This document shows positions 1-7,247 of a stretch of 9,371 bases of DNA, one piece after another. A program made the position numbers and the translations under genes. How positions within the stretch are numbered: the stretch's first letter is position 1; each line of letters starts with the position of its first letter. The notes under the pieces were generated by a model. The model ran no database searches and had not been told where the DNA came from. It saw nothing but the letters and a program-made list of their open reading frames with translations. The DNA comes from Paracoccaceae bacterium (lineage in GTDB: Bacteria > Pseudomonadota > Alphaproteobacteria > Rhodobacterales > Rhodobacteraceae): the NCBI GenBank assembly GCA_024644285.1, contig JAHELH010000006.1, positions 1 to 9,371 on the forward strand, given 5' to 3'.

Positions 1-1656
1 CGGCGCGGCCAGATCGCCGCCGAAGACACCGGGCACGGCCGTCCCATCGGGGCGGCCAAGCCAGACGCCGATCACGTGACGGCCGTCATAGCCGATCGCC
101 CAAGCGTCCCGGTGGCCGTAGGACGTGCCCGTCTTATAGGCGAGTCCCGTGCGAGGCGAACCAGCCGGCGGCGCAATGTCCGAAAGGATATCGCCGACCT
201 GCCAGGCGGCCTCGGCCGAGAGAATCCGGCGGCCGACCTGGTTCGATGCCTCGCTTGCATCGTAACGTAACGGCACGGCACTGCCGGCATTCGCCAACCC
301 GGCGTAAAGCTGAACAAGCCCCTCCAGCGAAACGCCGACGCCGCCCAAGGCCACGGCCAGCCCCGGCTGACCGCCGGGCAAGTCCACGCGCACCCCGGCG
401 CGCCGCAGATGCGCAAGCAACCGGCTGGGTGTGATGGCCTCGGTCAGCGTGATCACGGGTATGTTCAAGGATTGCCGAAGCGCATCCCTTACGCGCAATG
501 TTCCGCGGAACGCGCCGTCGAAGTTCTGCGGAATGTAGGCACCAAAGGCGGTGGGGCGATCCTCGATCAGCGTTTCGGGATGCGCCAGCCCCTGGTCGAA
601 CGCGATCCCGTAAACCAGCGGTTTCAGTGTCGAGCCTGGCGACCGCACGGCAACCGTCATGTCCACGAAGCCGCCGCGGTTGTCGGCGCGGTATGCGGCC
701 GAGCCGACCGAGGCAAGGATCTCTCCGGTTCGGTGATCGGCAACCAAGACGGCGATCGACAGGCGCTGCCCGGCCTCTGAAGCCGCCCTCCGCGACAGCG
801 CTTCCAGCCGTTCCTGCAGTTCCAAATCGAGTGTCAGATTGAAAACCGAGACACCGGGCGCCGTGGACAGAGCCCGGTCCGTCAGATGCGGCGCGCGGGC
901 CGGCATTGGGCGGCGCTGGGCTGGAACAGGGTCTTTGTTGGCCCCTTCTAGCGTCTCTTCGTCTATGATGCCGGCGGTCAGCATTCGGTTCAGAACCCGC
1001 GACCGGGCGGACGTGGCACGTGCATGGGCACGGTCAGGGCGGCGCGTTTCAGGCGACTGCGGCAAGGCGACGAGCAACGCCGCTTCGGCCGGGGTCAGGC
1101 GAGACGGCTCCTTGCCGAAATAGGCGCGTGTCGCCGAGCGCAGGCCTTCGAGATTTCCGCCGAACGGCGCGCGGTTAACGTAAAGCGACAGGATCTCGTG
1201 CTTGCTCAGCCGCCGCTCCAGTGCCAGCGCCAGCCTGATCTGCCGCAGCTTGCCATGCCACCGCCCGGTCGGCCCGTCCTCCAGCAGACGCGCGACCTGC
1301 ATGGTCAGGGTCGACCCGCCAGAAACGATGTGCCCGCTCCAGAGCGCCTGGCCGGCGGCGCGGGCCATCGCGATCAAGTCGACGCCGGAATGCCGGAAAA
1401 AGCGTTTGTCCTCGTAAGCGATGAGCATGCCGAGATAGCCGGGATCGACAGCGTCGAGGCTGGTCGCCATCCGCCAGCGCCCGTCCGACACGGTGTAAGC
1501 CCGCAGCAGCGAGCCGTGACGGTCCAGCATCTCGACGGAGCTGTCCAGGGCCAGAGGCGGGATTTCGGTTGCATCGATCCAGTCGTCGAACGCGTCCCGC
1601 CCGAGCGCCACAACGTAGAGCGCCGCGGCAATCAGAATAAAACGATAGCGTCTCAT
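1..1656 (-). CDS. pbpC: Penicillin-binding protein 1C (bifunctional glycosyltransferase/transpeptidase), C-terminus cut by window edge
   Basis: Class A penicillin-binding protein that polymerises lipid II into glycan strands and cross-links the peptides, anchored in the inner membrane and acting in the periplasm. The first 552 residues are present; the frame is open at base 1. Residues about 6-19 form a hydrophobic N-terminal anchor. The GT51 glycosyltransferase shows motif I EDKRFFRHSG with catalytic Glu82, motif II GGSTLTMQ (113-120) and motif III SKHEILSLYVN with Glu154. The transpeptidase shows the acylated serine in STLK (Ser342, Lys345), SLN (396-398) and KTGT (508-511). All key residues are intact. 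The spacing and the short form of the glycosyltransferase-transpeptidase linker fit PBP1C rather than PBP1A or 1B, as does the macroglobulin gene upstream. The usual C-terminal PBP1C domain would lie outside the window. The start ATG overlaps the upstream stop codon by 4 bases; only a weak GGA precedes it, so translation is probably coupled to the upstream gene. Confidence 0.95.
   Translation of the reverse strand, partial: MRRYRFILIAAALYVVALGRDAFDDWIDATEIPPLALDSSVEMLDRHGSLLRAYTVSDGRWRMATSLDAVDPGYLGMLIAYEDKRFFRHSGVDLIAMARAAGQALWSGHIVSGGSTLTMQVARLLEDGPTGRWHGKLRQIRLALALERRLSKHEILSLYVNRAPFGGNLEGLRSATRAYFGKEPSRLTPAEAALLVALPQSPETRRPDRAHARATSARSRVLNRMLTAGIIDEETLEGANKDPVPAQRRPMPARAPHLTDRALSTAPGVSVFNLTLDLELQERLEALSRRAASEAGQRLSIAVLVADHRTGEILASVGSAAYRADNRGGFVDMTVAVRSPGSTLKPLVYGIAFDQGLAHPETLIEDRPTAFGAYIPQNFDGAFRGTLRVRDALRQSLNIPVITLTEAITPSRLLAHLRRAGVRVDLPGGQPGLAVALGGVGVSLEGLVQLYAGLANAGSAVPLRYDASEASNQVGRRILSAEAAWQVGDILSDIAPPAGSPRTGLAYKTGTSYGHRDAWAIGYDGRHVIGVWLGRPDGTAVPGVFGGDLAAP
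1653..1656 (-). promoter_or_regulatory. ATGA stop/start overlap coupling the macroglobulin gene to pbpC
   Basis: On the minus strand the four bases read ATGA: the ATG (1656-1654) opens pbpC and the TGA (1655-1653) closes the macroglobulin gene. No good Shine-Dalgarno sequence precedes the pbpC start, only GGA right next to it and a GC-rich stretch further up. Such overlaps usually mean that terminating ribosomes restart on the second gene; that step is inferred here. Confidence 0.75.
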
Positions 1657-4600
1657 TCCGTGACGATCACCCGCCCCGAATCGCTTTGGGCGCGGTATTG
1701 CGGGCGATACATGTCCTCGACGCTGGCGGCGGGGTGGTGATAGTTTCCGGGGCTGATCGCACGGACAATGTAGCCAAGCCGGAAAGCCTCGTCCGACCGC
1801 CAGTCGACGGCGGCGAGAAAGCGGTCCTGCCGGAACTCGGTGTGACGGGCGTCGCTGTTCAACTCCAGCCAGTCCAAGGCCCCGATGTCGCCCCCGCGGA
1901 TCAGGTTCGGGTTGTCGATCTCGAGACCGGCGGGAAGCGGATCGTTGACCATCAGACGGGCAGCGGACTTGCTGAAAGGCTTGACCGTCAAGACCGCGAC
2001 CAGGCGCGTTCCGGCTTGCACAGTGTCGATTTCGACCGGGTCACCCTGCATCGAGAAGTAGCTGCGCTCGATGGCGTAGCCATTGCCGCCGGCGGGTACG
2101 GGCACCTCTGGCACACCGAAGCTGGTCAAAGTGATTGTCGTGCTTCTGTCACCCTCATTTCGGATGGCGATGCTGCCGAAGGCGGTATCGTCCTCGACCA
2201 TCTGCACGACCGGGCCGTCGGCCGCAGCCCCGTTGATGGTTAGATTGCCGCTGGCGCCCTCCAGCAGGATCGCATGCGCGGCGAGTAGCGACCAGACCTG
2301 CTCTTGCGTTGAAAGAAGGGCCTTGTCGCCCAATGGCGCGATATTGCCGAGAAGCGCGTCGCGGTCCACGGCGGTGCTGCCGGCCTCGACCGCCAGGGTC
2401 AGGACGGCGGCGCTGTCGCGCAGGTGCGTGCCATAGTCGCTGCGCCAGACGCGCCGCTCTACTTCGGGCAGCCCGGCGATTTGCCGCGCGGCGCGGGCGA
2501 ACATCCGGTCGGCCCGCGTCGGGTCTCCATACGCCGCCAGCGCCGCGCCCACCTGGGCCGTGGCAAGCGGCGTGCCGAAGTCGTCGCCCTTCACGTCGGC
2601 GTAATACCGCAGATCGCCGATGGACGCCGCACCCTCCCTGGCGAGGACATAGAGCGAATAGGCGATCGACTCGCCGCCATCGTCGAAATCGGCCGCGTAG
2701 TTTACGCGATTGCGTAGATTGTCCATGGCGTTTCGGAAGGCGATGTCGGGCACCTCGTAGCCGCGTGCCCGCGCGCGAGACAGAAAATCCGACACGTAGG
2801 CGTCGAGCCAAAAGTCACCGGATTCGGCGCGCCACAATCCGAAGGCGCCGTTGGGGGCCTGATTGGTCAGGACTCGTTCGATCGCCTGGTTGATTCGCAT
2901 TGCCAGCGTATCGCGCTCTGCAAGACCCATCGCGCGCGCGACTTCGTCCAAGTAAAGAAGCGGCAGCGCACGGCTTGTGGTCTGCTCGGTGCAGCCATAG
3001 GGGTACCTGTCCAACGCTTCCAGCAAGCCGGGCGCGTCCAGCCGGGCAATCGGCCCGGCGGCAAGGGTCGCCGAGGCGGTCCCGCTTATGTATCCGGCAA
3101 AGACGTTGCTGTCGAAGGTGAAGGTATCGCCGCGGGCCAGCTCGAACCGGCTGGTCCGCGCGGTAACGGGGTCGTTGACCTGAACCGGCAGGGACAGCGT
3201 TTTGGTCAGCACTTCGCCTGCCGGTGTGCTGAGCGTGACGTCGATGGTGTGCACACCTGTCGATAACGCGGTCACAGGGATCGAGAGAACCTCGCTGCCC
3301 TGCTCGATCAGCATTAGTCCCGACGGAATTGCGGTACGGTCCAGCGCCAGATTTTCTGCGGTGACATCCAGACCCATTCGGCCAGCCGGGCCCGAGGCAT
3401 GGACGAGCTCCAGCAGGAGCCGTGATTGGTCGCCCGGCGACAAGAAACGCGGCAGGCTTGCGGTCACGACGACCGGGTCGCGGACCAGGACGTCCGCCGT
3501 GGCCTCACCCACACCGGTAGCCGACCAAACCACGGCCATCAGCCGGACGGTGCCGTTGAAGGAAGGCAGGGTGAATTCGGCGCGCGCATATCCGTCTGCG
3601 CCGACTTCGACGGGCCCGGTGAAATAGGCCACGAGCTCTTCGGTCGGGGGTGGGCCCTGCAGCCCGGCATCCGCAGTGGCGTCGCCGCCCGATCGGACCC
3701 GGCCCATTGTTCCGTTCATTCCATCGATCAGGCGTCCATAAACGTCGCGCATGCCCACCCCAAGCTTGCGCTGGCCGAAATAATGCTCTGACGGATCGGG
3801 ACTTTCGAAACCTGTGAGGTTGAGGATGCCAACATCGACCGCGGCGATCGTCGCATAAGCGGTTTCGCCGGCGGCGATCCCGTCGACCTTCAGAGCAACG
3901 GGCAATGGGCCGCGGGGATCGACCTCGGTTTCCGTCTCGAATTCGGCCGAAAGCTGGTGCATCCCGGGATCGACCGCGGCGTAGCTTAGGCCCAGCGCGC
4001 GGGCGGGGTTGCGCCCGGCATCGACGTCCATCGGCCGGATCACGGTGGCCGCGACATAGGCGCCGGCGCCCCAGGCGTCGGTCACCGGCAGCTCGACCAT
4101 GTTTTCGCCCTCGGCCACCTCGACCGCTTTCATGTCGATCAGGCGGTTGGACACAACGGTTACCAGCGCCTTGCCGGCGTAACGCGGGACGATCCGCACC
4201 CGCGCCGTGTCGCCCGGCTTGTAGCTTTCCGCGTCAAGCGAAAGCTCGAGGATATCGGGCGTCGCCGCCGCGTCGCCGCCGCCGTACCAGCCGGCATAGA
4301 AATCGTGCGAGGCAGCGACATAGTCGCCGCCGGTGTGCTCGACCTTGATTTCGTAGTGGCCCCATTCGACCGGCGCGGTCACGGTGACCGGGTCCTGCCC
4401 AAGCACCACTTCGCCGTCGGCGACCCGCGTTCTTGTCGTAACGGGCTCCCAATCCCAATTACCGGAATACTGGTACCACTGGTAGCGGGTTTCGACGCGG
4501 TTAACGATCCAGCGGACCGGCATCGTGGTCTTCTGTTGCTGGTTATCCAGTGCGACTAGGCTGAACGATGCCTCGGAGTTCTCGCTCAAGACGTCCTCGA

Positions 4601-7094
4601 AGTTCGGCTTGATGCCGATGACCGGCCCGACCGGCGCGATGGCTCTGGTGGTCTTGCGCTCCACCGGCCGGCCAGAGCCTTCCGAGACACGAACGGCGAT
4701 GACCGCTTCCATCGGGCGATAGTGATCCTGGGGCGTTTCGAGGCTCAGATCGATGACCGCCCGACCAGTGGGATCGGTGCGATACGGTTCTTCGAAATAC
4801 CAGACAGTTGTGCCGGGATCGGAATCGTGGCGGCCGAACCTGTAGCCGGGGAAGGCATCCAGCGTCCGGGTGGTGCGCACGAAAGCCTCGCCCTCGACGG
4901 GAAGGTCGGCGGCCGGGGCTCCGAAAAGATATTTCACCTCGACAGTCAGCCGGGGCGCATCTTCGACGCGCAGCATCCCCGCCGGCAGGGTCAGGTCGAA
5001 ATCGATGCGTTCCGGCAGGAAATCCTCGACCAGCACCTTCGTGCTGGCGAGCGGCGGTGCGTCGGGATCGGCGTGGACGTCCAGTCGCCAGCTGCCGCGG
5101 GGCACCGTTCCCGAGGTGAGGAAGCCGAAGACATGCCCTCCGGCCACCCCATCTTGCGACGTCTGACGCGCATATTCGACACCGTCAGGACGGGTCAGGA
5201 CGGCCACGACCGGCAGGCCCTGGATCGCCTCGGCCTCGCCATTCCGGGTCAGCACGGTTGCATGGATAGTCTCGCCAGCGCGGTACGCGCCGCGATCGGT
5301 GGTCAGGAAAGTGTCGATGGGTCCGGCCGGTCCGCGGCCCTCGACACCACGGTCGGAGAGGTCAAACTCCGGCTCGGTCAATGACAGGAAGGTCAGGTCG
5401 TCACCTGATCGGGCCAACACCATCGCCGGGGATGCGCCGCCATTGCCGAGCAGCAGCCCCGGTTCGAACGCAGCATAGCCATCGGCATCGGTGACCGCCG
5501 TTCCCAGGATCGCGTTGGATCGGGACAGCAGGGTCACCTCGATGTCCGGAGCGACACCCGCGTCGCCCAGGGTGCGCGCGAATACGTGCAACCCGTCGGT
5601 GCCGCTCATCGTCGCGATCCCGAGATTGCTGACCACGAACCATTGCGTGGCCGACGGGGTCTCATACGGGTCGGAATCAGGGACGCTGGCTTTCAGCGCA
5701 TAGATACCCGGCGTCAGATCTCCCACGACGTCCTGCATGGGAAGGCGGGTCGTGACGTCCTTGTTCAGCTCCCGCCCCACTTCGCCGGTGCCGGTCCAGA
5801 TGGTTTCGGCAAGGTCATCGCCAAACTGGTCTTCCTGCCAGACCGAAAGCGGCCGGCCGAAATAACCTTCCTGGATCGTGCGCAGAATCGACCTGTCGCT
5901 GATGCGGCGCAGGGTCAGGTCAACCTCGTCCAGGTTGACGGTCTCGATCGGTATCGCGACGTCGCCGGTCGCGGGTAGCACATAGGAGCGCCCCGGAAAT
6001 CGCACGGCGGGAGACCGGTCCCGCACGTAGAGATCGAGCGTGACGTTCTTTGCCAGTTCCTCGCCGGAGGCTGCGGGCAGGCCCTCGCGAAACGTCACGC
6101 GGTAGCGTTCCCCGTGAACGACGCCCTCGACGCAAAGCTGTCTCTGATCCGGCTCGACCGTCAGGTCGGCTTGGGGCACCTGAACGAACGGGGCGTAGTC
6201 GACGCCGGCCTGCACCAGGTCTTCGGAGAACTGAACGCAGATGCGCGGGCGCACGCTATCGTTGTCGACCGTATGTTCGACGACGCGGAAGCCGAATTGC
6301 GCGATGGCCTTGTCCAGCGCCTCGTCCGTATCCTGGCGCGGCTGGATGCTCTGCGACAGCCGCAATGCGGGAATCATATCGCGACCGCGCCCATTTTCCC
6401 TGAGCGCATCGGCAAGAACGGTCAGGGCGCTGGCCTGAATCGGGGCGGAGTCGGCCCGCAGGTAGGCGTTGATCGCGGCGTGCAATGCCCGCGTGCGATA
6501 GGTGTTCCGGTCCCGGCGGTTGTTCGTCTGGATGGCAAGCGCCAGACGGGCGTATTCCAGCCAGAGATCGGCAGCGTCGGTCAGGACCGTCGCCGCCCCG
6601 GTAAAGCGGTAGCCACGCACCAGGTCGCCTTCGACACGCGCATCGACGGCGGCCTGCAGAAGATCGTCTGCGGTCAAGTCGCTGGAAATGTGCTTGTTGG
6701 AAAGATCAAGCGCCTGCTCCCGGGCGGCGACAAGGTCGCCATCGCGCAGAAACGCCAACTCGACGGCGCGGATCCCAGCCAATTGGAGGACGGATGGCGG
6801 CGTCTCGATCACGACACCGGAAAGGGCGCCCTCGTAGGTGACCGGTTCACTGGGTGACGCCTTGGGGAAGCAGGAACCGGACCGGGCGTTGAACGTGAAC
6901 GCACCACAGCGCGGATTGGTGAGGCAGACCAACTGGCAGGCTTCGAGACTGGTGTCGAAGATCGATTGCAGGTCGCCCCCGGGAAAGTCGACGTCGCGCG
7001 CAAGGCTGAGCCGCCGCTCCGGCACGGGGCTGTCGGCCAGGACACTCACTGCAATCAGGCTGAAAGCGGCAAAGGCGATAATACCGAAACGCAT
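1653..7094 (-). CDS. Secreted bacterial alpha-2-macroglobulin (YfhM-like, COG2373 type) with N-terminal PAN/apple domain and CTEQ thioester
   Basis: Predicted periplasmic protease trap of 1813 residues, about the size of the larger family members. The start at 7094 is chosen because AGGAG lies 6 bases upstream and a clean Sec signal peptide follows (hydrophobic 5-19, likely cleavage after VLA20); an in-frame ATG at 7124 would add 10 charged/polar residues and lacks that context. There is no lipobox Cys. Domains in order: PAN/apple-like (about 27-95, Cys 53, 57, 63, 75); a helical segment (about 105-265); an N-terminal macroglobulin domain with Cys286 and Cys321; the A2M_N domain beginning near DRGAYRAGE (Asp600); an aromatic QWYQYSGNWDWEP stretch (about 870); the A2M_N_2/bait-region domain (about 945-1095); a Gly-rich linker (about 1119-1150); the A2M domain ending in FNGTVRLMAVVWS (about 1145-1235); the alpha-helical thioester domain with CTEQ at 1368-1371 and NGAFGLW near 1415; and a C-terminal macroglobulin domain ending YRPQYRAQSDSGRV. 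In this family, bait cleavage exposes the Cys-Gln thioester, which bonds covalently to the attacking protease. Operon with pbpC downstream. Confidence 0.95.
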   Translation of the reverse strand: MRFGIIAFAAFSLIAVSVLADSPVPERRLSLARDVDFPGGDLQSIFDTSLEACQLVCLTNPRCGAFTFNARSGSCFPKASPSEPVTYEGALSGVVIETPPSVLQLAGIRAVELAFLRDGDLVAAREQALDLSNKHISSDLTADDLLQAAVDARVEGDLVRGYRFTGAATVLTDAADLWLEYARLALAIQTNNRRDRNTYRTRALHAAINAYLRADSAPIQASALTVLADALRENGRGRDMIPALRLSQSIQPRQDTDEALDKAIAQFGFRVVEHTVDNDSVRPRICVQFSEDLVQAGVDYAPFVQVPQADLTVEPDQRQLCVEGVVHGERYRVTFREGLPAASGEELAKNVTLDLYVRDRSPAVRFPGRSYVLPATGDVAIPIETVNLDEVDLTLRRISDRSILRTIQEGYFGRPLSVWQEDQFGDDLAETIWTGTGEVGRELNKDVTTRLPMQDVVGDLTPGIYALKASVPDSDPYETPSATQWFVVSNLGIATMSGTDGLHVFARTLGDAGVAPDIEVTLLSRSNAILGTAVTDADGYAAFEPGLLLGNGGASPAMVLARSGDDLTFLSLTEPEFDLSDRGVEGRGPAGPIDTFLTTDRGAYRAGETIHATVLTRNGEAEAIQGLPVVAVLTRPDGVEYARQTSQDGVAGGHVFGFLTSGTVPRGSWRLDVHADPDAPPLASTKVLVEDFLPERIDFDLTLPAGMLRVEDAPRLTVEVKYLFGAPAADLPVEGEAFVRTTRTLDAFPGYRFGRHDSDPGTTVWYFEEPYRTDPTGRAVIDLSLETPQDHYRPMEAVIAVRVSEGSGRPVERKTTRAIAPVGPVIGIKPNFEDVLSENSEASFSLVALDNQQQKTTMPVRWIVNRVETRYQWYQYSGNWDWEPVTTRTRVADGEVVLGQDPVTVTAPVEWGHYEIKVEHTGGDYVAASHDFYAGWYGGGDAAATPDILELSLDAESYKPGDTARVRIVPRYAGKALVTVVSNRLIDMKAVEVAEGENMVELPVTDAWGAGAYVAATVIRPMDVDAGRNPARALGLSYAAVDPGMHQLSAEFETETEVDPRGPLPVALKVDGIAAGETAYATIAAVDVGILNLTGFESPDPSEHYFGQRKLGVGMRDVYGRLIDGMNGTMGRVRSGGDATADAGLQGPPPTEELVAYFTGPVEVGADGYARAEFTLPSFNGTVRLMAVVWSATGVGEATADVLVRDPVVVTASLPRFLSPGDQSRLLLELVHASGPAGRMGLDVTAENLALDRTAIPSGLMLIEQGSEVLSIPVTALSTGVHTIDVTLSTPAGEVLTKTLSLPVQVNDPVTARTSRFELARGDTFTFDSNVFAGYISGTASATLAAGPIARLDAPGLLEALDRYPYGCTEQTTSRALPLLYLDEVARAMGLAERDTLAMRINQAIERVLTNQAPNGAFGLWRAESGDFWLDAYVSDFLSRARARGYEVPDIAFRNAMDNLRNRVNYAADFDDGGESIAYSLYVLAREGAASIGDLRYYADVKGDDFGTPLATAQVGAALAAYGDPTRADRMFARAARQIAGLPEVERRVWRSDYGTHLRDSAAVLTLAVEAGSTAVDRDALLGNIAPLGDKALLSTQEQVWSLLAAHAILLEGASGNLTINGAAADGPVVQMVEDDTAFGSIAIRNEGDRSTTITLTSFGVPEVPVPAGGNGYAIERSYFSMQGDPVEIDTVQAGTRLVAVLTVKPFSKSAARLMVNDPLPAGLEIDNPNLIRGGDIGALDWLELNSDARHTEFRQDRFLAAVDWRSDEAFRLGYIVRAISPGNYHHPAASVEDMYRPQYRAQSDSGRVIVTE

Positions 7095-7100
7095 GTCGGA

Positions 7101-7105
7101 CTCCT
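7101..7105 (-). promoter_or_regulatory. Ribosome binding site of the macroglobulin gene
   Basis: AGGAG on the minus strand, separated by 6 bases from the ATG at 7094. It is the best Shine-Dalgarno match near any start in the window and decides the start in favour of 7094 over the upstream in-frame ATG at 7124. Confidence 0.8.
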
Positions 7106-7217
7106 GCGGAAATGACCGCCGCATGCTCGCACGGGCGGGCGGAGGCTGGCAAGTTTTCCACCCCGCTTAACACTCTGTTCAGTTACCTGCGCGAAGATCC
7201 GCGACGTGATGTCGGAA

Positions 7218-7244
7218 TTGACGCCAACGAAACGCGAATAAACG
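7218..7244 (+). promoter_or_regulatory. Possible sigma-70-like promoter for the histidine kinase gene (weak)
   Basis: TTGACG at 7218-7223 is a good -35 match, followed after 15 bases by TAAACG at 7239-7244, a poor -10 match with a short spacer. A start of transcription near 7250 would fall at or just after the ATG at 7248, so this promoter would suit the alternative start at 7290 better. It is a pattern match only. Confidence 0.2.
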
Positions 7245-7247
7245 GGG

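Larger units (their letters stand above)
7095..7247. other. Divergent intergenic region between the macroglobulin operon and the histidine kinase gene
   Basis: This 153-base gap is the only non-coding stretch of note and must hold the promoters of both divergent transcription units unless the kinase is transcribed from further away. It is locally richer in A and T around 7150-7185 and 7215-7245. A short inverted repeat, AACA-CTC-TGTT, lies at 7169-7179, and CGAC/GTCG arms lie at 7202-7214; both are too short to call operators. No rho-independent terminator or structured RNA is visible. Small open frames on both strands here show no coding signs. Confidence 0.6.

Noticed and set aside
1024..1740. 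A 238-codon plus-strand frame opposite pbpC
   Set aside because: The pbpC frame on the other strand contains all glycosyltransferase motifs; this frame is a high-GC shadow.
2155..2811. A 218-codon minus-strand frame inside the macroglobulin gene
   Set aside because: It overlaps the thioester-domain coding region in another frame; the product is extremely Arg- and Ala-rich and resembles no protein family.
4255..4285. Repeated GTCGCCGCC-like triplets suggesting a small repeat
   Set aside because: They simply encode the Gly- and Ala-rich GGGDAAATPD segment of the macroglobulin with GC-rich codons; there is no longer repeat unit.
6114..6857. A 247-codon plus-strand frame opposite the macroglobulin N-terminus
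   Set aside because: Antisense to a well-supported reading frame, with no domain or convincing ribosome binding site.
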